Source of the DNA: Nonomuraea roseoviolacea subsp. carminata
Lineage (GTDB): Bacteria; Actinomycetota; Actinomycetes; Streptosporangiales; Streptosporangiaceae
Length of the DNA: 64,000 nt
Reading direction: 5' to 3'
Assembly (NCBI RefSeq): GCF_024172185.1
Contig: NZ_JAMZEC010000001.1
Location: forward strand, 1,674,001-1,738,000
Shown: positions 55,190 to 63,968 of the stretch, one piece after another
How positions within the stretch are numbered: position 1 is the stretch's first letter
Layout: the number at the start of each line of letters is the position of its first letter
Program-made: the position numbers and the translations under genes
Notes under the pieces: model-generated
Database searches by the model: none
The model's input: only the letters and a program-made list of their open reading frames with translations
What the model was told of the DNA's origin: nothing

Positions 55190-56097
55190 GCCTCACCCTG
55201 CAAAAACAGGAGGGGCGGGCCGGGCTGGCGTTGATCTCGCCCACCCTCGTCATCACCCTGGTCGTGGTCGTGCTGCCGCTCCTGTGGGCCGTCATGCTGG
55301 CCTTCCAGAACGTGCGGCTCATCAACATCCGCAGCAAGGGCCTGTTCGGCGGCTACACGCTGGAGAACTTCCGGTACGTGCTCTCCGAGCCGGGCTTCTG
55401 GCCGGCGCTGGTCAACACGCTCATCTACACGGTGGCCGGCACGGCGCTGTCCATCGCGGTCGGGCTGGTCGCCGCGCTGGCGCTGCGCGAGCGCTTCAAG
55501 GGGCGCACGCTGGTGCGGGCCTCCATCCTCATCCCGTACGTGGCGCCGGTCGTGGCCGTCGCCTTCCTGTGGGAGACGATGCTGAACCCCCAGTACGGCA
55601 TCGTGAACACCTGGCTCAGCCAGCCGATCGCCTTCCTCAGCCAGGCCAAGGGCACCTTCCTCGGGATGGAGGTGCCGGTGGCGTTGCTGACGGTCATCGC
55701 GTTCGAGGCGTGGCGGTACTTCCCGTTCGCGTTCCTGTTCATCCTGGCCCGGCTCCAGGCCCTGCCCGCCGACCTGGAGGAGGCGGCCGTGGTGGACGGG
55801 GCGACGCCCACCCAGCGCTTCCGGTACGTGATCATGCCGCAGCTCTGGCGGATCGTCGCGCTGCTGGCCGTGCTGCGCTTCGTGTTCACCTTCACCAAGT
55901 TCGACGACGTCTACCTGCTGACCGGCGGCGGGGCCGGGACCGAGGTGGTCAGCGTGCGCGTCTACAACTTCCTGACCTCGCGCGACGACATCGGCGCCGC
56001 CGCGGCGCAGGCGATCGTCCTCGCCGTCGTGCTGGTCGTCTTCCTGGCCCTCTACCTCAGGTTCTTCGCGGGAGGCGAACGTGAGCAGAACCGCTGA
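55186..56097 (+). CDS. Sugar ABC transporter permease (MalF-like)
   Basis: 303 residues from GTG overlapping the binding-protein stop by 4 bp. Six membrane helices (ALISPTLVITLVVVVLPLLW; TLIYTVAGTALSIAVGLVAALAL; C-terminal AIVLAVVLVVFLALYLRF) and the coupling motif EAAVVDGATPTQRFRYVIMPQL. Unlike the permease at 20217, it has no inserted domain. Pairs with the next gene. Confidence 0.92.
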   Translation: MSLTLQKQEGRAGLALISPTLVITLVVVVLPLLWAVMLAFQNVRLINIRSKGLFGGYTLENFRYVLSEPGFWPALVNTLIYTVAGTALSIAVGLVAALALRERFKGRTLVRASILIPYVAPVVAVAFLWETMLNPQYGIVNTWLSQPIAFLSQAKGTFLGMEVPVALLTVIAFEAWRYFPFAFLFILARLQALPADLEEAAVVDGATPTQRFRYVIMPQLWRIVALLAVLRFVFTFTKFDDVYLLTGGGAGTEVVSVRVYNFLTSRDDIGAAAAQAIVLAVVLVVFLALYLRFFAGGEREQNR

Positions 56098-57001
56098 GCC
56101 GGCGCTGGCCGCCGGCGGGGGCGAGCGGCCCGCGAGCGCGCGCCGCGGGCGGCCGATGAGCAGGGACCGGGTGGAGCGGGCCGCGCTGCGCGTGCTCAAG
56201 CCGCTGGTGATCGCCGTGTTCGTGGCCGTCACCGCGTTCCCGTTCCTCTACATGGTCATGCTGTCGGTGCGCGACATCCAGGAGCTCATCCTCGACCCCG
56301 GCTCCCTGTGGCCGCGCCGGCTGACCCTCGACACCTACGCCGACGTGCTGGACCGGCAGGGATTCCTGACGTTCATGCGCAACAGCGCGATCGTGGCCGT
56401 GGCGTCCGTGGTGGTGACGCTGCTGATCTCGATCCCCGGCGCGTACGCGGTGGCCCGGCTGCGCTTCTTCGGGCACCGGCAGGTCCACTTCCTGTTCCTG
56501 TCCGTCTACCTCTTCCCGGCGATCGTGCTGGCCATCCCGCTCTTCGTGCTGTTCACGATGATGGGGCTGCGCGGGTCGCTGCTCGGGCTCATCCTCGTTT
56601 ACATCGCGCAGACCGTGCCGGTCACGGTATACATGCTCCGCAACTACTTCGAGACCGTGCCGCGTAGCGTGGAGGAGGCGGCCGCCATCGACGGCTGCAC
56701 GCGCCTGTCGACCATCTGGCGGGTCGTGCTGCCGCTGTCGAAGCCCGCGCTCATGGCGACCGGCCTCTACGTGTTCATGATCGCCTGGAACGAGTTCCTG
56801 TTCGCCCTGCTCTTCCTCGTCGAGAGGCGGGAGAGCTGGACGGTCTCCCTGGGGCTCTCCCAGCTCGCGGGCAGCATCGAGATCCCGACCACGGTGCTCA
56901 TGGCCGGGTCGGTGGTCCTGACGCTGCCCATCGTGATCGTGTTCTTCGCCAGCGAGCGCCTGCTCACCGAGGGCCTCACGGCGGGAGCGGAGAAGGGGTA
57001 G
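56081..57001 (+). CDS. Sugar ABC transporter permease (MalG-like)
   Basis: 306 residues from GTG 56081, overlapping the previous gene by 17 bp. Six membrane helices and coupling motif EEAAAIDGCTRLSTIWRVVLPL. No ATPase follows, as in the other importer of this window, so a shared MsiK-like ATPase elsewhere is likely. The ROK regulator begins 4 bp later in the same operon. Confidence 0.91.
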   Translation: MSRTAEPALAAGGGERPASARRGRPMSRDRVERAALRVLKPLVIAVFVAVTAFPFLYMVMLSVRDIQELILDPGSLWPRRLTLDTYADVLDRQGFLTFMRNSAIVAVASVVVTLLISIPGAYAVARLRFFGHRQVHFLFLSVYLFPAIVLAIPLFVLFTMMGLRGSLLGLILVYIAQTVPVTVYMLRNYFETVPRSVEEAAAIDGCTRLSTIWRVVLPLSKPALMATGLYVFMIAWNEFLFALLFLVERRESWTVSLGLSQLAGSIEIPTTVLMAGSVVLTLPIVIVFFASERLLTEGLTAGAEKG

Positions 57002-57004
57002 ACG

Positions 57005-58171
57005 ATGCTGACGGCAGGGCACATCCTCCAGCTCATCCGTGATGGGTCCTGCCGCACCCGCAAGGAGCTCATCGAGTACACCGGCCTGTCCCGCTCCACG
57101 ATCACCGACCGGGTCGACCGGCTGATCGAGGCCGGCTACATCCACGAGTCCGGCGTGGCCAGCTCCGGGGGCGGCCGGCCGCCCTCGGTGCTCGATCTCG
57201 ACGCGGGCAAGCGCCTGGTGCTCGTGGCCGACCTAGGCGCCGGCCACGCGCACGTCGCGCTGACCGACCTCGCCGCCCGGCCGCTGGCCGAGGAGCACAC
57301 CGAGATGCGCATCGACCGCGGGCCCGACGCCGTCCTGACCTGGGTGCGGCAGGCGTTCCAGCGGCTGCTCGACCGCACGGGCATGCCGCGCGAGCGGGTG
57401 TGCGGCATCGGCGTGGACCTGCCCGGCTCGGTGGACCACGACACCGGGCGGCTGGCGCGCTCGTTCGTCATGCCCGGCTGGGACGACCATCCCATCGGCG
57501 CGAGCCTCAGCTCGGCGTTCGGCGTGCCGGTGCTCGTGGAGAACGACGCCAACGCGATGGCGCTCGGCGAGTGGTGGTCGTCGTGGCGGCACACCCGGGC
57601 GCTGCTGCTCGTCAAGGTCTCCACCGGCATCGGCACCGGCGTGGTGCTGGACGGCGGCGTCTACCGGGGCGCCGAGGACGCCGCCGGCAACCTGGGCCAC
57701 GTACGGCTGCGCGAGAGCGACGGCCGGGTCTGCACGTGCGGCTCGCGCGGCTGCGTCGCCTCGCTGGCCAGCGGCCACGCGCTGGCCACCGACTTAGGGG
57801 TGGAGACCAGCCGCGACGTGGTGCGCCTCGTCCAGGCCGGCGACCCGGCGGCCATCGCCCACGCCCAGGAGGCGGGCCGCACGCTCGGCGTCCTGCTGGC
57901 GACCGCGGTGAGCCTGCTCAACCCGGGCGTCCTGGTGCTGGCCGGCGACATGGCCGAGACCGGGGAGCACTACCTGACCGGCATCCGGGAGAGCGTCTAC
58001 CGGCGCAGCCTGCCGTACACGACGCGCAACCTGCGGATCGTGACCAGCACGCTGGGGCGGCGGGCCGGGATCGTGGGCACGGCGGTGATCGTCATGGAGC
58101 ACGTGCTCAGCCCGGAGGCGGTGGACGCGGCGCTCGCCGCACCGGCCGGCCGCTCCCGCACCGGCACGTGA
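57005..58171 (+). CDS. ROK-family transcriptional regulator
   Basis: 388 residues. N-terminal winged helix (RTRKELIEYTGLSRSTITDRVDRLIEAG) at residues 18-50, then the ROK sugar-kinase fold: VADLGAGHAHVAL, GIGVDLPGSVDHDTG, VENDANAMALGEW, STGIGTGVVLDG. The zinc motif is GHVRL...CTCGSRGC. The residue after the last Cys is Val instead of the usual Glu. Codon 264 is TTA. Likely represses the importer and isomerase genes unless the sugar is present. Ends 4 bp from the convergent metal-receptor gene. Confidence 0.9.
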   Translation: MLTAGHILQLIRDGSCRTRKELIEYTGLSRSTITDRVDRLIEAGYIHESGVASSGGGRPPSVLDLDAGKRLVLVADLGAGHAHVALTDLAARPLAEEHTEMRIDRGPDAVLTWVRQAFQRLLDRTGMPRERVCGIGVDLPGSVDHDTGRLARSFVMPGWDDHPIGASLSSAFGVPVLVENDANAMALGEWWSSWRHTRALLLVKVSTGIGTGVVLDGGVYRGAEDAAGNLGHVRLRESDGRVCTCGSRGCVASLASGHALATDLGVETSRDVVRLVQAGDPAAIAHAQEAGRTLGVLLATAVSLLNPGVLVLAGDMAETGEHYLTGIRESVYRRSLPYTTRNLRIVTSTLGRRAGIVGTAVIVMEHVLSPEAVDAALAAPAGRSRTGT

Positions 58172-58175
58172 TCTT

Positions 58176-58943
58176 TCAGCCCGCCAGGGCGCGGGCGAGG
58201 CGGGCGCGGGCGGTCACGAGGGAGGGGCCGTACCAGGTCAGGTCGCGCCCGCTGACCAGCGCGCAGCGCAGGCCGGGGAAGCACTCGGGGCCGTCGCCGG
58301 CGTGGAAGGCGTACGGCTCGTCGGGCAGCACCACCAGGTCGGGCGCGCGGGCGGTCAGCTCTGCGAGCGGCACCTTGGGGTAGCGCTCGGCGTGGCCCGC
58401 GTACAGGTTGTCCACGCCGAGCCGGCGCAGCACGTCGCCGGTGAACGTGTCGCGTCCGACCACCATCCACGGCCGCCGCCAGATGGGGACGACCGCCGTG
58501 CGCCGCGGCCCCTCCTCCGGCTTCCGCCAGACCTCGCGCGCCTCGTCCAGCCACGCGGGCGGCTCGGCGCGGCACGCCTCGGTGAACATCCGCTCCAGGG
58601 AGGCGAACGCCTGGTCCAGGGTCTCGATCCGGGTGACCCAGACGGCCAGGCCGGCCGCGCGCAGGGCGGCGAGGTCGGGCTCGCGGTTCTCCTCGGCGTT
58701 GGCCAGCACCACGTCGGGGCGCAGACTCCTGATGACGTCGAGGTCGGGGTTCTTGGTGCCGCGCACGCGCGTGACGTCCAGGCCGGCGGGATGCGAGCAC
58801 CAGTCGGTGGCGCCGACCAGCGCGCCGGGCACGGTGGCCGCCACGGACTCGGTGAGCGACGGCACGAGGGACACGATCCGGGTCACGCTCTCGGGCACCC
58901 GCACGGCCGCCCCGGTGTCGTCGCGCACGCCCGCCTCCGTCAT
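58176..58943 (-). CDS. BtuF-like helical-backbone metal receptor protein
   Basis: 255 residues. Two-lobed class-III binding fold: RIVSLVPSLTESVAATVPGALVGATDWCSHP, LDVIRSLRPDVVLANAEENREPDLAAL and VPIWRRPWMVVGRDTFTGDVLRRLGVDN. There is no signal peptide or lipobox, so it stays in the cytosol, unlike true BtuF or siderophore receptors. It may bind cobalamin or a metal cofactor; icmF, a B12 enzyme, lies 1.7 kb away. Confidence 0.8.
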   Translation of the reverse strand: MTEAGVRDDTGAAVRVPESVTRIVSLVPSLTESVAATVPGALVGATDWCSHPAGLDVTRVRGTKNPDLDVIRSLRPDVVLANAEENREPDLAALRAAGLAVWVTRIETLDQAFASLERMFTEACRAEPPAWLDEAREVWRKPEEGPRRTAVVPIWRRPWMVVGRDTFTGDVLRRLGVDNLYAGHAERYPKVPLAELTARAPDLVVLPDEPYAFHAGDGPECFPGLRCALVSGRDLTWYGPSLVTARARLARALAG

Positions 58944-59119
58944 CGCCGTCTCCCTGCCACCACCCCATCCTGCCCTGTCCGGGTGACCTGAGCCCTGACC
59001 GAAAATGAGTGAAATACCGTGAATTCTGGGCCGAATGTGCGCGGGTCCTCCACAAGCCCCATAACGAATCCGTAGAATCCCCCATAAAGATCATTACTTC
59101 TTGATCGGGGGACCTCCGG
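58944..59119. promoter_or_regulatory. Divergent promoter region before the methyltransferase
   Basis: AT-rich 176 bp. TAGAAT at 59073-59078 is a plausible -10 for the methyltransferase, 42 bp upstream of its start. No clear -35 and no palindrome. Confidence 0.35.
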
Positions 59120-59926
59120 TTGGAGCGAGAACCGCTGGGCTTCGACCCGAACACGCCCAACGTCGCCCGGCTGTACGACTACTACCTCGGGGGCAAGGAC
59201 CACTTCCCGGCCGACCGTGAGGCCGCCGAGAAGATCCTCGCCGTCGCGCCCGAGGTGCGTCTCGCCGCGCGGGCCAACCGGGCGTTCCTGGGCCGGGCCG
59301 TCCGCTTCCTGGCGCGGGCCGGGGTGACGCAGTTCCTCGACATCGGCACGGGATTACCCACCCAGGGCAACGTGCACGAGGTCGCCCGCGAGGCCGCGCC
59401 GGGGGCGCGCGTGGTCTACGTGGACCGTGATCCCGTCGTGCTCGTCCACGCCCGCGCGCTGCTGGCCGACGACGCCAACACCGTCGTCGTCGAGGGCGAC
59501 GTGCGCGACCCCGTCGGCATCCTGAAGAACCCCGACGTGACCGGGCTGCTCGACTTCAGCAAGCCCGTCGCCGTCCTGCTCGTCGCGGTGATGCACTTCG
59601 TGTCCGAGGACGAGGGCCCGGAGGAGATCATCGGGACGCTGCGCGAGGTGATGGCACCCGGCAGCCACCTCGTCATGTCGCACGGCACCAGCGACGCCCG
59701 GCCCGACGCCGTGAGCAAGGGCGTCGAGGTCTACCGGAGCGCGACCTCGCCGCTGACCCTGCGCAGCCGTGAGCGCGTCAGGGAGCTGTTCGCCGGGTTC
59801 GACCTGGTCGAGCCGGGCATGGTGTGGCTGCCGCAGTGGCGGCCCGACCAGACCGACCTGATCGACTTCGCCGCCGAGGACCCGCAGTCGTCGCTCATCG
59901 TGTGCGGGGTCGGCCGCAAGAGCTAG
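59120..59926 (+). CDS. SAM-dependent methyltransferase (PF04672/DUF574 family)
   Basis: 268 residues from a TTG start (LEREPLGFDPNTPNVARLYDYYLGGKDHFPADREAAEKI). The PNVARLYDYYLGGKDHFPADR block is the family signature. SAM loop FLDIGTGLPTQGNVHEVA, then VVYVDRDPVVLVHARALL and VMHFVSEDEGPEEII. These are abundant, multi-copy in actinomycetes; substrates are mostly unknown. Codon 79 is TTA. The TTG start is forced by the position of the conserved N-terminus. Confidence 0.87.
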   Translation: MEREPLGFDPNTPNVARLYDYYLGGKDHFPADREAAEKILAVAPEVRLAARANRAFLGRAVRFLARAGVTQFLDIGTGLPTQGNVHEVAREAAPGARVVYVDRDPVVLVHARALLADDANTVVVEGDVRDPVGILKNPDVTGLLDFSKPVAVLLVAVMHFVSEDEGPEEIIGTLREVMAPGSHLVMSHGTSDARPDAVSKGVEVYRSATSPLTLRSRERVRELFAGFDLVEPGMVWLPQWRPDQTDLIDFAAEDPQSSLIVCGVGRKS

Positions 59927-59966
59927 CGGGCCGCCGCCGGGGGCGCCGGGCACAGCCGGGCGCCCC

Positions 59967-60008
59967 GACAGGTCCGCGCCGACAGGTCCGGCCCGACAGG
60001 TCCGCGCC
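59967..60008. repeat. 14-bp tandem repeat at a terminator
   Basis: GACAGGTCCG recurs at 59967, 59981 and 59995, an exact 14-bp period. Each unit contains most of the left arm of the hairpin that follows. Confidence 0.85.
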
Positions 60009-60031
60009 GGCGCGACGCCCCGGCGCGGACC
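59999..60031. terminator. Bidirectional terminator between methyltransferase and tpx
   Basis: Perfect 12-bp arms GGTCCGCGCCGG (59999-60010) and CCGGCGCGGACC (60020-60031), loop 9 bases. Upstream 14-bp repeats supply extra partial left arms. Confidence 0.8.
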
Positions 60032-60041
60032 CCGCGAGCGG

Positions 60042-60542
60042 TTACTTCAGGGCCGCGAGGGCGGCCTCGTAGTCGGGCTCCTGGGTGATCTCCGGGACCA
60101 GCTCGGAGTGGATCACCTTGTTGTCGCCGTCGAGCACGACCACCGCGCGGGCGGCGAGCCCGGCCAGCGGCCCCGACTCCTGCGCGACGCCGTACTCGGT
60201 GAGGAACTCACGGCCCCGCATGAGCGACAGCATGACCACGTTGTCGATGCCCTCGGCGCCGCAGAAGCGCTGCTGCGCGAAGGGCAGGTCGGCCGACACG
60301 CACAGCACCACGGCCTGCGGGTGCTCGGCGGCGACCTGGTTGAAGCGGCGTACCGAGGCGGCGCACACGCCGGTGTCGACGCTCGGGAAGATGTTGAGCA
60401 CCTTGACCGAGGAGCCGAACGACTCCAGCGTGACGTCGCTCAGGTCCTTGCCCACCAGGCTGAACTTCGGCGCCTCGGCGCCCGGCTGCGGGAACGTGCC
60501 GCCCACCGTGACCGGGTTGCCCTTGAACGAGATCTCGGACAT
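60042..60542 (-). CDS. tpx: Thiol peroxidase, atypical 2-Cys peroxiredoxin
   Basis: 166 residues, exact Tpx length. It reduces hydroperoxides using thioredoxin. The peroxidatic Cys is in [17 protein letters not shown] and the resolving Cys in [15 protein letters not shown]-terminal [16 protein letters not shown] is typical. ATG 60542 with AGGAGGTTT upstream. Stands alone between a terminator and the icmF 3' end. Confidence 0.96.
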   Translation of the reverse strand: MSEISFKGNPVTVGGTFPQPGAEAPKFSLVGKDLSDVTLESFGSSVKVLNIFPSVDTGVCAASVRRFNQVAAEHPQAVVLCVSADLPFAQQRFCGAEGIDNVVMLSLMRGREFLTEYGVAQESGPLAGLAARAVVVLDGDNKVIHSELVPEITQEPDYEAALAALK

Positions 60543-60626
60543 GAGAAAACCTCCTGTTAGCTGTGGTCCCCGGTGGCGATCCTATCGGCGGGCCGAGCGG
60601 TCGCCCCGGGGCAGCCCAGGGTGTCG

Positions 60627-63600
60627 TCACACGTTGCGCCGGTACTGACCGCCCGCCTCGAACAGGGCCTCGGTGATCTGGCCCAGCGAGCACACGCGCG
60701 CGGCGTCCATCAGCACCTCGAAGGCGTTCGAGCGGGACATGGCCGCCTCGCGCAGGCGGGCCAGCGCGGCGGGCGCCTCGGTCCGGTGCCGCTCGTGGAA
60801 GGAGTCGAGCCGGTCGAGCTGCGAGCGCTTCTCCTCCTCGGTGCCCCGGGCCAGCTCCAGCTTCCGCTCGTGCGGCTCGTCGCCGCGCGGGTTGCGGAAG
60901 GTGTTGACGCCGATGATCGGCAGCGAGCCGTCGTGCTTGCGCATCTCGTACAGCATCGACTCGTCCTGGATGCGCCCGCGCTGGTAGCCCGTCTCCATGG
61001 CGCCCAGCACGCCGCCCCGGTCCGACAACCGCTCGAACTCGCCGAGCACGGCCTCCTCGACCAGGTCCGTCAGCTCCTCGATGATGAACGAGCCCTGCAG
61101 CGGGTTCTCGTTGCGGGCCAGGCCCCACTCGCGGTTGATGATGAGCTGGATGGCCATGGCCCGGCGCACCGAGTCGGCCGAGGGGGTGGTGACCGCCTCG
61201 TCGAAGGCGTTGGTGTGCAGGCTGTTGCAGTTGTCGTAGATCGCGATCAGCGCCTGCAGCGTGGTGCGGATGTCGTTGAAGTCCATCTCCTGGGCGTGCA
61301 GCGACCGGCCCGAGGTCTGGATGTGGTACTTGAGCTTCTGTGAGCGCTCGGCGGCGCCGTACCGCTCGCGCATCGCGACCGCCCAGACGCGCCGGGCCAC
61401 CCGCCCGAGCACGCTGTACTCGGGGTCCATGCCGTTGGAGAAGAAGAACGACAGGTTGGGGGCGAAGTCGTCGATGTCCATGCCGCGCGCGAGGTACGCC
61501 TCGACGTAGGTGAAGCCGTTGGCGAGCGTGAAGGCGAGCTGGCTGATCGGATTGGCCCCGGCCTCGGCGATGTGGTAGCCGGAGATCGACACCGAGTAGA
61601 AGTTGCGCACGCCGTTGGCGATGAACCACTCCTGGATGTCGGCCATCATCCGCAGCGAGAACTCGGTGGAGAAGATACAGGTGTTCTGCCCCTGGTCCTC
61701 CTTGAGGATGTCGGCCTGGACCGTGCCCCTGACCGTGGCCAGCGTGCGGGCGCGCAGGTCGCGGGCCTCCGCCTCGGACGGCTCGCGGCCCTGCTCGGCC
61801 CGGAACCGGTCGAGGGCCTGGTCGACGGCCGCGTTGAGGTAGAAGGCCAGGATGGTGGGCGCGGGCCCGTTGATGGTCATCGACACGGACGTGTTGGGCG
61901 CCGCCAGGTCGAAGCCGTCGTAGAGGGCCTTCATGTCGTCGAGCGTCGCGATCGACACCCCTGAGGTGCCGACCTTTCCGTAGATGTCGGGGCGCAGGTC
62001 GGGGTCGTGGCCGTACAGCGTGACCGAGTCGAACGCGGTGGACAGCCGCGTCGCGGGCTGGCCCTCCGAGAGCAGCTTGAAGCGGCGGTTGGTGCGGAAC
62101 GGGTCGCCCTCCCCCGCGAACATCCGGGTGGGGTCCTCGTCGTCGCGCTTGAACGCGAACACGCCGGCCGTGAACGGGAAGCGGCCCGGCAGGTTCTCCG
62201 AGCGCAGGAACCGCAGCAGGTCGCCGTGGTCGCTGTAGCGGGGCAGCGCCACCCTGGGGATGCGGTTGCCGGACAGCGTCTCGCGCCACAGCGGCGTGTG
62301 GATCTCCCGGTCGCGCACGCGGACCACCAGCTCGTCGGCGGTGTACTGCTCGCGCGTGGCGGGCCAGGAGTCGAGCAGCGCCCGGCTCTCCTCCGACAGC
62401 TCCCGCTCGGCCCGCTCCTCCAGGCCGGCCAGCCGCTCCTCGCCCCCCTCGCCCGCCCCGTCGCGCGCGAGGAGCGCGCGCACGGCGGCGACCTGCTGGC
62501 GGCGGCGGGCCGCCTCCGCCTGGGCGAGCGTCTCGGCGTGGTAGGCGCGGACGGTCTCGGCGATCTCCGCCAGGTAGCGCACCCGCGCGGGCGGGACGAT
62601 GGCCTCGGACGTCTCGGAGGTGCGGCCGCGCACCGGCGCCAGCAGCCCCGGCCCGGCGGGCAGGCCCTTGTCCACGAGCAGTCCCTTGAGATGCTGGTAG
62701 AGGGCCGTCACCCCGGCGTCGTTGTAGCGGGCGGCGATCGTGCCGAACACCGGCATGTCGTCGGGCGCGACGCCGAACGCCTCCCGGTTGCGCACGAGCT
62801 GCCGGCGCACGTCGCGCAGGGCGTCCTCGGCCCCGCGCCGCTCGTACTTGTTGATCACCACGGCCTCGGCGAAGTCGAGCATGTCGATCTTCTCCAGCTG
62901 GGAGGCCGCGCCGAACTCCGGGGTCATGACGTAGATCGGCACGTCCACGTGCGGCACGATCCCGGCGTCGCCCTGGCCGATGCCGGGCGTCTCCACGATC
63001 ACCAGGTCGTAGCCGGCGGCGCGGCAGGCGGCGACCACGTCGTCGAGGCAGGCGGGCACCTCGTTGGGCGCGCCGCGGGTGGCCAGCGAGCGGAAGTAGG
63101 TCTGGGGGCCGAGGCTGTTCATGCGGATGCGGTCGCCGAGCAGCGCGCCGCCCCCGCGCCGGCGGGTGGGGTCGATGGCGATGACGGCGATGCGCAGCTT
63201 GTCGTCGTTGTCCACGCGCAGGCGCCGGACCAGCTCGTCGGTGAGCGAGGACTTGCCGGAGCCGCCGGTGCCGGTGATGCCGAGCACGGGGGCGCGCAGG
63301 CCGCCGAGCACCTCGGCGTCACCGGGCGCGGGCGACTCGCCCGGGACGGGCGCGGACGACCCGCCCAGGACAGGCACGGGCGACCCGCCCGGCGCCGAAT
63401 CGCCGCCCGCGCGGGACCCGCCGACGGCGCGCAGCCGGTCGAGCAGCTCGGCCGGGGCGCGGCCGGACTCGATCAGGGTGATCGCGCGGGCCAGCGCGGC
63501 CTGGTCGCCCGAGACCACGGCCTCCGCCGACGGCGGGTCGCCCAGCTCGACGTCGCACTCCTCGACGAGCTTGTTGATCATCCCGGGCAGGCCGAGGCGC

Positions 63601-63968
63601 TGGCCGTCCTCGGGCGAGAAGATCCGGCTGACGCCCCGGGAGTGCAGCAGCTCGATCTCCTCCGGCACGATGACGCCGCCGCCACCGCCGTACACCTTGA
63701 CGTGCCCCGCGCCGCGCTCGCGCAGCAGCTCCACCAGGTAGGTGAAGAACTCGACGTGGCCGCCCTGGTAGGAGCTGACCGCGACGCCCTGGACGTCCTC
63801 CTGGATGGCGGCGGTGACGATCTCGTCGACCGACCGGTTGTGCCCCAGGTGGACGACCTCGGCGCCCTGCGACTGGAGGATGCGGCGCATGATGTTGATC
63901 GCGGCGTCATGGCCGTCGAACAGCGCGGCTGCCGTCACGAAGCGGACGGGATGGACCGGTACGTGCAC
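60627..63968 (-). CDS. icmF: Fused isobutyryl-CoA mutase IcmF
   Basis: 1113 residues from GTG 63968 with GAGGAG 8-13 bp upstream. It interconverts isobutyryl-CoA and n-butyryl-CoA with adenosyl-B12. Order: B12-binding domain (residues 1-135, FDGHDAAINIMRRIL with the base-off His), G-protein chaperone domain of MeaI type (GTGGSGKSS near residue 231; INKYERRGAEDAL), then the mutase barrel (RMFAGEGDPFRTNRRF; SVSISGYHIAEAGANPISQLAF; LHTNAFDEA). The linker before the P-loop holds 8-residue repeats from a 24-bp minisatellite. Links valine/butyrate metabolism to polyketide precursor supply. Confidence 0.95.
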   Translation of the reverse strand: MHVPVHPVRFVTAAALFDGHDAAINIMRRILQSQGAEVVHLGHNRSVDEIVTAAIQEDVQGVAVSSYQGGHVEFFTYLVELLRERGAGHVKVYGGGGGVIVPEEIELLHSRGVSRIFSPEDGQRLGLPGMINKLVEECDVELGDPPSAEAVVSGDQAALARAITLIESGRAPAELLDRLRAVGGSRAGGDSAPGGSPVPVLGGSSAPVPGESPAPGDAEVLGGLRAPVLGITGTGGSGKSSLTDELVRRLRVDNDDKLRIAVIAIDPTRRRGGGALLGDRIRMNSLGPQTYFRSLATRGAPNEVPACLDDVVAACRAAGYDLVIVETPGIGQGDAGIVPHVDVPIYVMTPEFGAASQLEKIDMLDFAEAVVINKYERRGAEDALRDVRRQLVRNREAFGVAPDDMPVFGTIAARYNDAGVTALYQHLKGLLVDKGLPAGPGLLAPVRGRTSETSEAIVPPARVRYLAEIAETVRAYHAETLAQAEAARRRQQVAAVRALLARDGAGEGGEERLAGLEERAERELSEESRALLDSWPATREQYTADELVVRVRDREIHTPLWRETLSGNRIPRVALPRYSDHGDLLRFLRSENLPGRFPFTAGVFAFKRDDEDPTRMFAGEGDPFRTNRRFKLLSEGQPATRLSTAFDSVTLYGHDPDLRPDIYGKVGTSGVSIATLDDMKALYDGFDLAAPNTSVSMTINGPAPTILAFYLNAAVDQALDRFRAEQGREPSEAEARDLRARTLATVRGTVQADILKEDQGQNTCIFSTEFSLRMMADIQEWFIANGVRNFYSVSISGYHIAEAGANPISQLAFTLANGFTYVEAYLARGMDIDDFAPNLSFFFSNGMDPEYSVLGRVARRVWAVAMRERYGAAERSQKLKYHIQTSGRSLHAQEMDFNDIRTTLQALIAIYDNCNSLHTNAFDEAVTTPSADSVRRAMAIQLIINREWGLARNENPLQGSFIIEELTDLVEEAVLGEFERLSDRGGVLGAMETGYQRGRIQDESMLYEMRKHDGSLPIIGVNTFRNPRGDEPHERKLELARGTEEEKRSQLDRLDSFHERHRTEAPAALARLREAAMSRSNAFEVLMDAARVCSLGQITEALFEAGGQYRRNV
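63320..63392 (-). repeat. 24-bp in-frame repeat in the icmF linker
   Basis: GACnCGCCC-like anchors recur at 63334, 63358 and 63382, a 24-bp period, encoding GGSPVPVL-GGSSAPVP-GESPAPGD. It lies in the linker between the B12 and G-protein domains. Confidence 0.75.
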
